NCBI GenBank assembly: GCA_963774345.1
Contig: CAVZFB010000028.1
Coordinates: forward strand, 1 to 64,000
Length of the DNA stretch: 64,000 nucleotides
Source: AP-15 sp963774345
GTDB lineage: Bacteria; Pseudomonadota; Alphaproteobacteria; ATCC43930; CGMCC-115725
Direction of reading: 5' to 3'
Shown here: piece by piece, positions 36,964-46,819 of the stretch
Position numbering within the stretch: position 1 is the first letter of the stretch
How the letters are laid out: each line of letters begins with the position of its first letter
The notes under the pieces: model-generated
The model's input: only the letters and a program-made list of their open reading frames with translations
Told to the model about the DNA's origin: nothing
Databases searched by the model: none
Translations under genes and position numbers: made by a program

Positions 36964-39465
36964 ATGAAATCGAGCGAGATCATCACCCCGCCGTCACCAC
37001 AGTCGAAAGCCGACCTTCTCACCCAATACGGTTGCGGTCCGATCCGGTTTTCCGGCCATGACGATGCGCTCTACGAGCGGCATCTGATGTTCGACGATGT
37101 CGTCGACCCGCTCGCCGCCGGTTCGCGCGAGCGATTTGAGGCCGCGTCCCGCTCGGTCCGGGACGTGCTGTCGCAGCGCTGGGTCAGGACCGAACGTACC
37201 TATAACCGGCTGAACCCAAAGAGGGTCTACTATCTGTCGATGGAATTTCTGATCGGGCGGTCATTGACCAACAATATCACCAACCTTTTGCTTTACCCGT
37301 TCGTGCACCGGGTTGTGCGGGACCGCGATCTCGATTGGATCGGGGTCATCGAGGAGGAACCTGACGCCGGGCTCGGCAATGGCGGGCTCGGCCGGCTCGC
37401 TGCATGCTTTCTCAACTCAATGGCGACAATGGAACTGCCGGCGATGGGCTACGGGTTGCGCTACGAATACGGCATGTTCAAGCAGACGATCGACGACGGC
37501 TGGCAGCGCGAGCACCCGGACAATTGGCTACGCCGCAACGATCCGTGGGAGGTCGCCCGCCCGCATGAAGCGGTTGAAATAAAGCTCGGCGGGATGTTCG
37601 AGATGCACCGCGGCAGTCTCAGATTTATCCCCGGCCGGCCGTCCACCCTGATAGGCATGCCATTCGACCGCCCGGTGGTCGGCTATGGCGGCAAGACCAT
37701 CAACACGCTGCGATTATGGTCGGCAGCGTCGCACGACTATTTCGATTTTCAGGAATTCAGCAGCGGCGATTTTGTCGGCGCCCTGGTCGGCAGCCTAGGA
37801 GCAAGCACCTTGACGCGGGTGTTGTACCCCGACGACAGCACCGAAGTCGGACAGGCGCTGCGCTTTGCTCAGGAATTCTTTCTGGTGGCCTGTTCGCTGG
37901 CCGATCTAGTGCGCCGCTTTCATCGGCGCAACGGCGATTGGCGGCTGCTGCCCGACAAGGTCGCCATCCAGTTGAACGACACGCATCCGACCTTGGCGGT
38001 GCCGGAACTGATGCGCATTCTGCTCGACGAGGCCCATCTCGGCTGGGACGAGGCCTGGGACATCACCCAGCGAACATTGGCCTACACCAATCACACCTTG
38101 TTGCCGGAAGCGCTCGAGAGATGGCCTCTCCATTATTTCCAGCTATTGCTGCCGCGCCAGCTGGAGATCATTTACGAGATCAATCGACGGCTTTTGGACG
38201 AGGTGCGCACCCGCTGGCCAGGCGATGAGGCGCGCGTTGCCCGCGTGAGCCTGATTGAGGAGGGCCCGGAGGACAAGGTTCGAATGGCGAACCTGGCGAT
38301 CGTCGGCTCGCACAGCACCAATGGGGTCGCCGCGATCCACTCGGCGCTGTTGCGCCGGCTTACGGTCAAGGACCTCGCCGAGATGTATCCGGAGCGTTTC
38401 AACAACAAGACCAATGGGGTCACCCCGCGGCGCTGGCTGTTTTTAACCAATCCCGGGCTCTCGCGCACGATCAGTGATGCGATCGGCGAGCATTGGGTGA
38501 CCGATCTCGCCGAATTGAGAAAGCTCCATCCGCTGGCCGACAATTCCGCCTTCCGCGAAAGCTTTCTCGATGCCAAGCGCGCCGACAAATTGCACTTTGT
38601 CGATTGGGTCAAAAAAAGCTGCGGCGAGACGGTCGATCCCGAGACGATCTTCGATTGCCAAGTCAAGCGTATCCACGAATACAAGCGGCAGCTATTGAAT
38701 GCTTTGCGCATTATTGTGCTGTATAATCGCCTACGGGCAGACCCGCACGTCGACACAATACCGCGTACCTTTTTCTTCGCCGGCAAGGCGGCGCCGGCGT
38801 ATCAGCTGGCCAAATTGATCATCAAGTTCCTGAACAATCTGGCCGGAACGATCGACGGCGATCCGATCACACACGGCCGGCTCAAGGTCGTGTTTTTGCC
38901 CGAGTACTGCGTATCGCTGGCCGAGCGGTTGATCCCCGCGGCCGATGTGTCGAACCAGATCTCGACCGCCGGCTACGAGGCGAGCGGCACCAGCAACATG
39001 AAGTTCATGATGAATGGGGCGTTGACGATCGGCACCCGCGACGGTGCAACAATCGAGATGGCCGAAGAAGCGGGCGAGGACAATTTTTTCCTGTTTGGTC
39101 TAACCGCAGATCAAGTCGAGAACAGCCGCGGCTGGTATAACCCGCATTGGCACTATGACCACGACCCGGAAATCCGCGCCGCCCTCGACATGATCGCCGG
39201 CGACTATTTCAGCCGCTACGAACCGGGGATCTTCGCCCCGCTGCACGCGGCCCTGTTGGAGGACGGTGACCACTACATGCACCTGGCCGATCTCCAGTCT
39301 TATCTGGAGGCCGACCACCGGCTGACCGCACTTTACGCCAACAGCCACGAATGGGCGCGCAAGGCGATCCTGAACGTCGCAGGTTCGGGCAAGTTTTCGA
39401 GCGATCGTACGATCGCCCAATACGCGGCCGAGATCTGGAGCGCAACGCCGTGCCCCGTGCCGTAG
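36964..39465 (+). CDS. glgP: Glycogen/alpha-glucan phosphorylase
   Basis: This 833-residue GT35 enzyme releases glucose-1-phosphate from alpha-1,4-glucan. Signatures are SMEFLIGRSLTNNITNLL, EPDAGLGNGGLGRLAACFLN, QLNDTHPTLAVPELMRILLD, TLLPEALERWP and the PLP region EASGTSNMKFMMNGALTIGT with the lysine in NMKF. ATG 36964 was taken; an out-of-frame ATG lies 4 bp earlier. Length and motifs are complete. Its product feeds the pgm gene 16 bp downstream. Confidence 0.96.
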   Translation: MKSSEIITPPSPQSKADLLTQYGCGPIRFSGHDDALYERHLMFDDVVDPLAAGSRERFEAASRSVRDVLSQRWVRTERTYNRLNPKRVYYLSMEFLIGRSLTNNITNLLLYPFVHRVVRDRDLDWIGVIEEEPDAGLGNGGLGRLAACFLNSMATMELPAMGYGLRYEYGMFKQTIDDGWQREHPDNWLRRNDPWEVARPHEAVEIKLGGMFEMHRGSLRFIPGRPSTLIGMPFDRPVVGYGGKTINTLRLWSAASHDYFDFQEFSSGDFVGALVGSLGASTLTRVLYPDDSTEVGQALRFAQEFFLVACSLADLVRRFHRRNGDWRLLPDKVAIQLNDTHPTLAVPELMRILLDEAHLGWDEAWDITQRTLAYTNHTLLPEALERWPLHYFQLLLPRQLEIIYEINRRLLDEVRTRWPGDEARVARVSLIEEGPEDKVRMANLAIVGSHSTNGVAAIHSALLRRLTVKDLAEMYPERFNNKTNGVTPRRWLFLTNPGLSRTISDAIGEHWVTDLAELRKLHPLADNSAFRESFLDAKRADKLHFVDWVKKSCGETVDPETIFDCQVKRIHEYKRQLLNALRIIVLYNRLRADPHVDTIPRTFFFAGKAAPAYQLAKLIIKFLNNLAGTIDGDPITHGRLKVVFLPEYCVSLAERLIPAADVSNQISTAGYEASGTSNMKFMMNGALTIGTRDGATIEMAEEAGEDNFFLFGLTADQVENSRGWYNPHWHYDHDPEIRAALDMIAGDYFSRYEPGIFAPLHAALLEDGDHYMHLADLQSYLEADHRLTALYANSHEWARKAILNVAGSGKFSSDRTIAQYAAEIWSATPCPVP

Positions 39466-39481
39466 AAAGGGTTCTGCACGT

Positions 39482-41155
39482 ATGACTATTTCACCCCTGG
39501 CCGGCAAGCCGGCGCCCAAGGAAATGCTGATCGATCCGGCCCGGCTCGAACGCGAGTATTACGAGCGTAAGTCTGATCTCGACGATCCCGGCCAGCTGGT
39601 CAGCTTTGGCACCAGCGGGCATCGCGGCTCGCCGCTGCGCGGGTCGTTCACCGAGGCCCACATCCTGGCGATCACCCAGGCCATCTGCGACTACCGGCAT
39701 GCCCAGGGCACCGATGGCCCGCTCTACATGGGCAAGGACACCCATGCGGTCTCCGGGCCGGCCCAGCGCACCGCGCTCGAAGTCCTGGCGGCCAACGCGG
39801 TGCAGACGATTATCCAGCAAGACGACGGATTCACACCGACCCCGGTCATCTCGCGCGCGATCCTGGTCTACAACCGCACTCGCACCGAGCATCTCGCCGA
39901 CGGCATTGTCATCACCCCCTCTCACAACCCGCCGGAGGACGGCGGGTTCAAGTACAACCCGACAAACGGGGGTCCGGCCGACACCGATGTGACCGATTGG
40001 GTCGAGAACCGGGCCAACGAGCTTCTGCGGAACGGCAACACCGGGGTGAAGCGAGTGGGCTTCACCACTGCCTTCAACGCTGACACGACGCACCAGGAAG
40101 ATTTCGTCCTGCCATACGTCAACGACCTGCGCAATGTCGTCGATATGGAGGCAATCCGCGCCGCCGATCTCGAGCTCGCCGTCGACCCGCTCGGCGGCGC
40201 CGCCGTGCATTACTGGGAGCCGATCAACGCGGTCTATAAACTGCACATCGCCGTTGTCAATCCGCAGGTGGATCCGACCTTCTCGTTCATGACCGTCGAC
40301 CACGACGGCAAGATCCGCATGGATTGCTCGAGCCCGTACGCGATGGCCCGCCTCGTCGGCCTCAAGGATCGCTATCAGGTCGCATTCGCTAACGATACCA
40401 ACTCGGATCGGCACGGCATCGTTACGCCGTCGGCCGGGCTGATGAACCCCAATCATTATTTGTCAGTGGCGATCCTTTACTTGCTGGCGCATCGACCGCA
40501 CTGGCCGACGCAGGCGGCGATTGGCAAAACTGTGGTCAGCAGCAGCATGATCGACCGCGTTGTCCACAAGCTTGGCCGTCGCTTGTCCGAGGTGCCGGTT
40601 GGCTTCAAATGGTTTGTGCCGGGCCTGTTCGACGGCTCGTGCTGCTTTGGCGGCGAGGAGAGCGCCGGCGCTAGTTTTTTGCGGCACGACAGCAGTGTCT
40701 GGACGACCGACAAGGATGGCCCGATCATGAATCTGCTGGCGGCCGAGATCCTAGCCCGCACCGGCAAGGACCCCGGCGAGCATTATAAGGCGCTGACAGC
40801 GGAGTTCGGAACGGCGCACTACATGCGGATAGACGCACCCGCGACCGAGGAAGAGAAAGCGAATCTGGAAAGCCTCTCTCCTGAAGCGGTCGACGCGCCC
40901 GAACTGGCGGGCGAGCCGATCCTCGCGAAATTGACGCGAGCGCCGGGTAACGGGGCGCCGATCGGCGGGCTCAAGGTCGTCGCCAAGAGCGGCTGGTTCG
41001 CGGCGCGGCCGTCCGGTACCGAGGCCGTATACAAAATCTACGCGGAGAGCTTCAAGGACGAGGCGCACCTTGCCGCCATCGTCGACCAGGCGCGAGAGAT
41101 CGTAAACAAGGCGCTCGCCGCCTCGGGTCCGGGCCGGAGCAGCGAAACGGCATGA
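39482..41155 (+). CDS. pgm: Phosphoglucomutase (alpha-D-glucose-phosphate specific)
   Basis: This 557-residue enzyme interconverts glucose-1-phosphate and glucose-6-phosphate. The N-terminal motif FGTSGHRGSPLRGSFTE and the active-site serine in GIVITPSHNPPEDGGFKYNP (Ser147) are present. The Mg-binding loop FANDTNSDRHGIV and the phosphate-binding SGWFAARPSGTEAVYKIYAE are complete. It belongs to the bacterial Pgm (E. coli) type. The stop overlaps the malQ start by 4 bp. Confidence 0.96.
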   Translation: MTISPLAGKPAPKEMLIDPARLEREYYERKSDLDDPGQLVSFGTSGHRGSPLRGSFTEAHILAITQAICDYRHAQGTDGPLYMGKDTHAVSGPAQRTALEVLAANAVQTIIQQDDGFTPTPVISRAILVYNRTRTEHLADGIVITPSHNPPEDGGFKYNPTNGGPADTDVTDWVENRANELLRNGNTGVKRVGFTTAFNADTTHQEDFVLPYVNDLRNVVDMEAIRAADLELAVDPLGGAAVHYWEPINAVYKLHIAVVNPQVDPTFSFMTVDHDGKIRMDCSSPYAMARLVGLKDRYQVAFANDTNSDRHGIVTPSAGLMNPNHYLSVAILYLLAHRPHWPTQAAIGKTVVSSSMIDRVVHKLGRRLSEVPVGFKWFVPGLFDGSCCFGGEESAGASFLRHDSSVWTTDKDGPIMNLLAAEILARTGKDPGEHYKALTAEFGTAHYMRIDAPATEEEKANLESLSPEAVDAPELAGEPILAKLTRAPGNGAPIGGLKVVAKSGWFAARPSGTEAVYKIYAESFKDEAHLAAIVDQAREIVNKALAASGPGRSSETA

Positions 41156-42729
41156 GCGAGCAGGCCGAGCGGCACAGCATCCCCCCATTTCCGAGCGGCT
41201 ATCGCTCCTGCGGAATCCTGCTCCACGTCTCCTCGCTGCCCTCGCCTTACGGCATCGGCGATGTCGGGCCGGCGGCGCGGGCGTGGATCGACCGCCTGCA
41301 CGAGGCCGGACAAGGCTGGTGGCAGGCGCTGCCGCTCGGTCCCACCGGTTACGGCAACTCGCCCTATCAGTCCCTGTCGTCATTCGCCGGCAACGAGGCG
41401 CTGGTCAGTCCACAGGACCTGATCGACGAAGGTCTGCTCGGCGTCGGCGAGTACGAAGGACGGGCGTTTCCGGCGGCGTTGGTCGATTACGACGCGGTGA
41501 TCCCGTTCAAGAACGAGCTGCTACAGTCCGCCTGGACAAAGTTCAGCGCCGGTGCGCGTGCCGACCTGCGGGGCGATTTTGCCCAGTTCAGTGAGCGCCA
41601 AGCGCACTGGCTCGACGACTACGCGCTGTTTAGGGCGCTCAAAACAAGATACCGCGGCGCCTGCTACCTCGAGTGGCCGGCGGCGCTGCTGGAGCGCCGG
41701 CCGGCGGCGTTGATCTCGGCACGGCGCGAGCTTGCCACAGAAGTCGAGCAGGTGCGCTTTGCGCAATTTCTGTTGTTTCGCCAGTGGCAGCGGCTTAGGG
41801 ATCATGCGGCTGAGAAGGGTGTGCGCCTGATCGGCGATCTGCCGTTTTACGTCTCGCTCAATTCGAGCGATGTCTGGGCCAATCCGCAGATGTTCCTGCT
41901 CGATGCGCAACATCGGCCGCGGTTTGTCGCCGGCGTGCCACCGGATTATTTCAGCGCCCAGGGACAGCTGTGGGGCAATCCGGTGTATGACTGGGTGGCG
42001 CTGCAGCGCAGCGGCTACCGCCAGGCGATCGACCGGATAAGTGCTCTGTTGGCCGTTGTCGACGCTATCCGTCTCGACCATTTCCGCGGCTTCGCCGCCG
42101 CCTGGCACGTGCCGGCCGGGGCCGCGACAGCACAGACCGGGCAATGGGTACCGGGCCCGAGCGCCGAGTTTTTCACCGCAGCTTCGAGGGAACTGGGCGA
42201 ACTGCCGTTCATCGCCGAAGATCTGGGACTGATCACGCCCGATGTCGGCACCCTCCGCGACCGGTTTCACCTGCCCGGAATGCGGGTGTTGCAATTCGCC
42301 TTCGACGGCAAATCGGATAACCCCCACCTGCCCGGCAACTACGCGCCGAACACCGTCGTCTACACCGCGACCCATGACAACGCCACGACGCGCGGCTGGT
42401 TCGAGGGATTAACGGACCGGCAGCGGCGAATTGTCTGGGACTATCTGAAGCGGCCGGGCGGCACCAGCGACAAGGCTGCCTGGGCGTTGATTGAGCTGGC
42501 GTGGTCGTCCTCGGCGGCGCTGGCGATGGCGCCGCTGCAGGATCTTCTGAACCTCGGCAGCGAAGCGCGGATGAACCTTCCCGGACGCGCCGACGGCAAC
42601 TGGCGCTGGCGGTGCACCGAAGACATGCTGACGCCGGCGGCCTTTCAATGGCTCCACGACTTGACGGGAACCTGGAACCGGGCGTCACCCGAACCTCGAA
42701 CTTTACTGGAAAGGCAGGTCGCCCAGTGA
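41152..42729 (+). CDS. malQ: 4-alpha-glucanotransferase (amylomaltase)
   Basis: This 525-residue GH77 enzyme transfers maltooligosaccharides, releasing glucose and extending dextrins for GlgP. Motifs are GILLHVSSLPSPYGIGDVGP, LPLGPTGYGNSPYQSLSSFA, GDLPFYVSLNSSDVWANPQM, the nucleophile Asp in AIRLDHFRGFAAAW, the acid Glu in FIAEDLGLITPDV and the third Asp in YTATHDNATTRGW. ATGA overlaps with pgm upstream, and GTGA overlaps the HAD gene downstream. It is intact. Confidence 0.96.
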   Translation: MSEQAERHSIPPFPSGYRSCGILLHVSSLPSPYGIGDVGPAARAWIDRLHEAGQGWWQALPLGPTGYGNSPYQSLSSFAGNEALVSPQDLIDEGLLGVGEYEGRAFPAALVDYDAVIPFKNELLQSAWTKFSAGARADLRGDFAQFSERQAHWLDDYALFRALKTRYRGACYLEWPAALLERRPAALISARRELATEVEQVRFAQFLLFRQWQRLRDHAAEKGVRLIGDLPFYVSLNSSDVWANPQMFLLDAQHRPRFVAGVPPDYFSAQGQLWGNPVYDWVALQRSGYRQAIDRISALLAVVDAIRLDHFRGFAAAWHVPAGAATAQTGQWVPGPSAEFFTAASRELGELPFIAEDLGLITPDVGTLRDRFHLPGMRVLQFAFDGKSDNPHLPGNYAPNTVVYTATHDNATTRGWFEGLTDRQRRIVWDYLKRPGGTSDKAAWALIELAWSSSAALAMAPLQDLLNLGSEARMNLPGRADGNWRWRCTEDMLTPAAFQWLHDLTGTWNRASPEPRTLLERQVAQ

Positions 42730-43412
42730 TCTCAGACCCGACTGTCTTCCTGGTCGATGTCGACAACACGCTGCTCGACAACGACCGCATCCAAAGCGAT
42801 CTCAAGCGCCACCTCGAACGCGAGTTTGGCGCCGATTGCCGGGATCGCTACTGGACGATCCTCGAGCAGCTCTTCACCGATCTGGGCTATCGCGACTACC
42901 TCGGGGCGTTGCAACGCTACCGCGTCGAGCACCCGAAGGACATTCATCTGCTGTCGATGTCCTCTTATTTGGTGGATTACCCGTTCGCCAATCGCCTGTA
43001 CCCCGGGTCGCTCGACGTGCTGGAGCGGTTCCGGGAGTGGGGACGGACGGTGATCCTGTCCGACGGCGACGTCGTCTTCCAGCCGCGCAAGGTAGAGCGC
43101 TCCGGCATCTTCGAGGCAGTCGAGGGCCACGTGCTGATCTACATCCACAAAGAGGCGGAATTGGCCGATATCGAGCAGCGCTACCCGGCGGCCCATTACG
43201 TCCTGGTCGACGACAAGCCGCGAATTCTCGCTGCGGTGAAGAAGGCCTGGGGCGACCGCGTCACCACCATATTGCCCCGTCAAGGTCAGTTCGCGCTGGC
43301 CCTTGACGCTGCCTCTTATCCGGCTGCCGACTTGACGATCGAGCGCATCGGCGACCTTGTCGCCTATGATCTTCCCGCCTTGCTCGCGACCATCAACAAA
43401 GGTGAACGATGA
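42726..43412 (+). CDS. HAD-family hydrolase
   Basis: This 228-residue HAD phosphatase carries motif I FLVDVDNTLLDNDR (Asp-x-Asp), motif II VILSDGDVVFQPRKVERSG, Lys in YIHKEAELADIEQR and the acidic motif HYVLVDDKPRILAAVKKAWG. The GTG start at 42726 overlaps the malQ stop and the stop overlaps tal (ATGA), so it is embedded in the sugar operon. Substrate is unknown; a sugar phosphate is likely. It is unrelated in sequence to the broken HAD gene at 5493. Confidence 0.85.
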   Translation: MISDPTVFLVDVDNTLLDNDRIQSDLKRHLEREFGADCRDRYWTILEQLFTDLGYRDYLGALQRYRVEHPKDIHLLSMSSYLVDYPFANRLYPGSLDVLERFREWGRTVILSDGDVVFQPRKVERSGIFEAVEGHVLIYIHKEAELADIEQRYPAAHYVLVDDKPRILAAVKKAWGDRVTTILPRQGQFALALDAASYPAADLTIERIGDLVAYDLPALLATINKGER

Positions 43413-44494
43413 AAGCGACCGAAAAACTCCATGATCTGGGCCAGAGCATCTGGCTCGACAACATCACCCGCGAACTGCTGACGAGCGGCACTCTTCAGCG
43501 CTACATCGACGAACTGTCGGTGACCGGGCTGACCTCGAACCCGACGATCTTCGACCACGCGATCAAGAACAGCACCTCCTACGATGCCGCGATCCACGAC
43601 AAGCTCAAGGAGGACAAGGCGGGGGACAGGTTGTTTTTCGAGCTGGCGCTCGACGACCTCAGCCGGGCTGCCGGCCTCTTTCGACCGATCCACGACCGGA
43701 CGAACGGTGTAGACGGGTGGGTCTCCCTCGAAGTGTCGCCGCGCTTGGCTCACGACACCGCGAGCACCCTCGCGGCGGCCAAAGATCTGCACGCGAGAGC
43801 GAGCCAGCCGAACCTCCTGATCAAGATTCCGGGCACCAAAGAAGGTCTCCCGGCGATCGAGGAGTCGATATTTGCCGGCATACCGATAAACGTGACCTTG
43901 TTGTTTTCGCGCGAGCACTACCTCGCGGCCGCCGAGGCCTTTCTTCGCGGTGTCGAGCGGCGCATCGCCGGCGGTCTCAACCCCGATGTCGGCTCGGTAG
44001 CCTCGGTGTTCGTCAGCCGGTGGGATGCCGCGGTGATGGACAAGGTGCCCGACGTGCTGCGCGGGCGGCTCGGCATCGCCATCGCCGAGCGCACCTACAG
44101 GACCTATCGCACGCTGCTCGCCTCGCCGCGCTGGCAGCGCGTTTTCAACGCCGGCGCCCGCCCGCAGCGCCTGCTCTGGGCCAGCACCGGAACCAAGGAC
44201 CCCGAGGCTTCCGACGTCCTCTACGTCAAAGCCCTCGCCGCGCCTTTCACAATCAACACGATGCCCGAGCAGACGCTGAAGGCCCTCGCCGACCATGGCG
44301 AGCTCGGCGACATCCTGAAGGCGGATGGTGGCGACTGCGAGGAGGTATTGGCCGAGTTTGCTAAGGTCGGTGTCGACATCGACGCTTTGGCGACCCAACT
44401 CCAGGACGAAGGAGCCGCCTCGTTCGTCAAATCATGGGACGAATTGATGGCCGTGATCGCGTCAAAGAGCGCGGCCCTCGCAAGGGCCGCCTAG
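43409..44494 (+). CDS. tal: Transaldolase
   Basis: This 361-residue enzyme belongs to the longer actinobacterial/cyanobacterial-type transaldolases. SIWLDNITRELLTSGTLQRY and TGLTSNPTIFDHAI form the N-terminal signature. The Schiff-base lysine is Lys139 in PNLLIKIPGTKEGLPAIE, and NVTLLFSREHYLAAAEAF and LLWASTGTKDP follow. It moves a dihydroxyacetone unit between F6P/E4P and S7P/G3P, recycling the erythrose-4-phosphate made by phosphoketolase. It overlaps the HAD gene by 4 bp and is intact. Confidence 0.95.
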   Translation: MKATEKLHDLGQSIWLDNITRELLTSGTLQRYIDELSVTGLTSNPTIFDHAIKNSTSYDAAIHDKLKEDKAGDRLFFELALDDLSRAAGLFRPIHDRTNGVDGWVSLEVSPRLAHDTASTLAAAKDLHARASQPNLLIKIPGTKEGLPAIEESIFAGIPINVTLLFSREHYLAAAEAFLRGVERRIAGGLNPDVGSVASVFVSRWDAAVMDKVPDVLRGRLGIAIAERTYRTYRTLLASPRWQRVFNAGARPQRLLWASTGTKDPEASDVLYVKALAAPFTINTMPEQTLKALADHGELGDILKADGGDCEEVLAEFAKVGVDIDALATQLQDEGAASFVKSWDELMAVIASKSAALARAA

Positions 44495-44523
44495 GCGCGA
44501 TGTTGGCATCCAGGAGCAAGAGC

Positions 44524-46164
44524 ATGACAGCAGGCACCGAGCCACTGACCGAGCGTCCGGCCTGGAAGGCCCTCAAGGCCCATCATGACCGGGTTCGCGA
44601 CCTGCATCTGCGAACGCTGTTCGCGGATGCTCCAAGACGCGGCGAAGAGATGACCGCCGAGGCCGCCGGGATCTACCTCGATTACTCGAAGAACCGCGTT
44701 ACCGCGGAGACCCTCAGGCTGCTGTTCGATCTGGCGGAAGCGGTCGGCTTGCGGGCGCGGATCGACGCGATGTTCCGCGGAGAGAAAATCAACACCTCGG
44801 AACAGCGCGCCGTGCTCCACGTGGCATTGCGCGCGCCCAGCGGCGCCTCCATCATGGTGGACGGCGAAAATGTGGTGCCCGGGGTCCACGCCGTGCTCGA
44901 CCGGATGGGCGACTTCTCCGACCGGATCCGCAGCGGCGCGTGGAAGGGCCATACCGGCAAACCCATCCGCAATGTCGTCAATATCGGCATCGGCGGCTCC
45001 GATCTTGGCCCGGTGATGGCCTATGAGGCGCTCAGATACTACGCCGACCGCGCGATGACCTTCCGCTTTGTTTCCAATGTCGACGGCACCGACTTCGCCG
45101 AAACGGTGCGCGACCTCGACGCGGCGGAGACCCTGTTCATCGTCTCGTCGAAGACCTTCACCACTTTGGAGACGATGACCAATGCGCGCGCGGCGCGCGC
45201 CTGGTCGCTCGCAGGTCTGGGCGGCGACGAAAAATCGATCGCCCGACATTTTGTCGCGGCTTCGACGGCCACAACGGAGGTGGCGAAGTTCGGCATCGAC
45301 GCCGCCGACATGTTCCCGTTCTGGGATTGGGTCGGCGGGCGCTATTCAATGGATTCGGCGATCGGCCTGTCGACGATGATCGCCATCGGCCCGGAGAATT
45401 TTCGGGCCATGCTCGGCGGTTTTCACGAAATCGACGAGCACTTTCGAACTACTCCATTCGAGCGCAACCTGCCCGTGCTGATGGGGTTGCTGGCCGTCTG
45501 GTACAATAACTTCTTCGGGGCGCAGACCATCGGCGTATTCCCTTACGAGCAGTACCTGAAGCGGTTCCCCGCCTATCTCCAGCAGTTGACGATGGAGAGC
45601 AACGGCAAGCATGTGACGCTCGACGGTCACCCCGTCAGTCACGACACAGGCCCGATCTATTGGGGGGAGCCCGGCACCAACGGCCAGCACTCGTTCTACC
45701 AGCTAATCCATCAGGGGACCCGGTTGATTCCCTGCGACTTCATTGCCTTCGGCCGGCCGTTGAACCCGCTGGGTGAACAGCATGACATGCTGCTCGCTAA
45801 CGTCTTCGCGCAGGGCGAAGCACTCGCCTTCGGCAAGACGCCGGAGGAAGTCCATGCTGAGGGCTCGCCCGACTGGCTCGTGCCCCACCGCACGTTCGAG
45901 GGAAATCGGCCGTCCAACACGATCCTGCTGCAGCAGCTGACTCCGGCGGCGCTCGGCAAGCTTGTCGCTCTCTATGAGCACAGTGTCTTTACCCAGGGCG
46001 CCGTTTGGCACGTCGATTCGTTCGACCAATGGGGCGTCGAGCTCGGCAAGGTCCTTGCCCAGCACATCATCCCCGAACTCACGGCAAAGACCGAACCCAA
46101 GCTCGGCCATGACAGCTCGACGAACAGCCTGATCCGCCACTACCGCAAGCTCAAGGCGAATTGA
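44524..46164 (+). CDS. pgi: Glucose-6-phosphate isomerase
   Basis: This 546-residue enzyme interconverts G6P and F6P. Motifs include NVVNIGIGGSDLGPVMAYEA, LFIVSSKTFTTLETMTNA, WVGGRYSMDSAIGL, the active-site glutamate region QLTMESNGKHV, GEPGTNGQHSFYQLIHQGT and the C-terminal SVFTQGAVWHVDSFDQWGVE. ATG 44524 (AGGAG 8 nt upstream) was chosen over upstream in-frame codons that overlap tal. It is intact and links the Pgm product to phosphoketolase. Confidence 0.96.
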   Translation: MTAGTEPLTERPAWKALKAHHDRVRDLHLRTLFADAPRRGEEMTAEAAGIYLDYSKNRVTAETLRLLFDLAEAVGLRARIDAMFRGEKINTSEQRAVLHVALRAPSGASIMVDGENVVPGVHAVLDRMGDFSDRIRSGAWKGHTGKPIRNVVNIGIGGSDLGPVMAYEALRYYADRAMTFRFVSNVDGTDFAETVRDLDAAETLFIVSSKTFTTLETMTNARAARAWSLAGLGGDEKSIARHFVAASTATTEVAKFGIDAADMFPFWDWVGGRYSMDSAIGLSTMIAIGPENFRAMLGGFHEIDEHFRTTPFERNLPVLMGLLAVWYNNFFGAQTIGVFPYEQYLKRFPAYLQQLTMESNGKHVTLDGHPVSHDTGPIYWGEPGTNGQHSFYQLIHQGTRLIPCDFIAFGRPLNPLGEQHDMLLANVFAQGEALAFGKTPEEVHAEGSPDWLVPHRTFEGNRPSNTILLQQLTPAALGKLVALYEHSVFTQGAVWHVDSFDQWGVELGKVLAQHIIPELTAKTEPKLGHDSSTNSLIRHYRKLKAN

Positions 46165-46180
46165 TACCGGAACCGACAAC

Positions 46181-46627
46181 ATGCGAATTGGCATCGCCAC
46201 CGATCACGGCGGATTCGAGTTGAAAGAGGAACTGGCCGTCCAGCTTCGCGCGGCCGGTCATGAGATCGTCGATTTTGGCGCGCACAGCCTGACCCCAGAC
46301 GACGACTATCCCGATTATGTCGCACCACTTGCCGCAGCTGTCGCGGCAGGACAGGTCGACCGCGGCGTGGCCATCTGCGGCAGTGGCGTGGGAGCATCTG
46401 TCTGCGCCAACAAGATTCCCGGCGTCCGCGCAGCGCTGATTCACGATCACTTCTCGGCCCGGCAAGGGGTCGAGGACGACCACATGAACATTATCTGCAT
46501 GGGAGGCCGGACGGTGGGCCCGGCCGTGGCTTGGGATCTCGTCGAAACCTTCTTGGCGGCTGAGTTCAGCCAGGCGGAACGACATCTGCGCCGGTTGGGC
46601 AAGGTGACGTCACTCGAGGCGTCCTGA
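46181..46627 (+). CDS. rpiB: Ribose-5-phosphate isomerase B (RpiB/LacAB)
   Basis: This 148-residue enzyme interconverts ribose-5-P and ribulose-5-P. The N-terminus MRIGIATDHGGFELKEELAV contains the substrate-binding DHGG. The base Cys is in GVAICGSGVGASVCANKIPG, and DHMNIICMGGRTVGPAVAWD completes the fold. It follows pgi by 16 bp. The 192-bp gap after it (46628-46819) has no gene and may hold the promoter of the transporter pair. Confidence 0.93.
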   Translation: MRIGIATDHGGFELKEELAVQLRAAGHEIVDFGAHSLTPDDDYPDYVAPLAAAVAAGQVDRGVAICGSGVGASVCANKIPGVRAALIHDHFSARQGVEDDHMNIICMGGRTVGPAVAWDLVETFLAAEFSQAERHLRRLGKVTSLEAS

Positions 46628-46819
46628 AGCATATCGAAATCTTGAGAGGGCTTTTGGGCGGAGGGGCGCCACAGAATTTGGCGCTGCACCCCAATTTTCA
46701 TTTGCAAGAGCGCAAAGGTCATCGGGATCTGGTTTGTCGGGTTTCAGATGGGTACTGATCCCGATCGCGGCGGTCGGTGTAGCGCCTGATATGCTGCCCA
46801 AGGCGAAGGAGGAAACGCG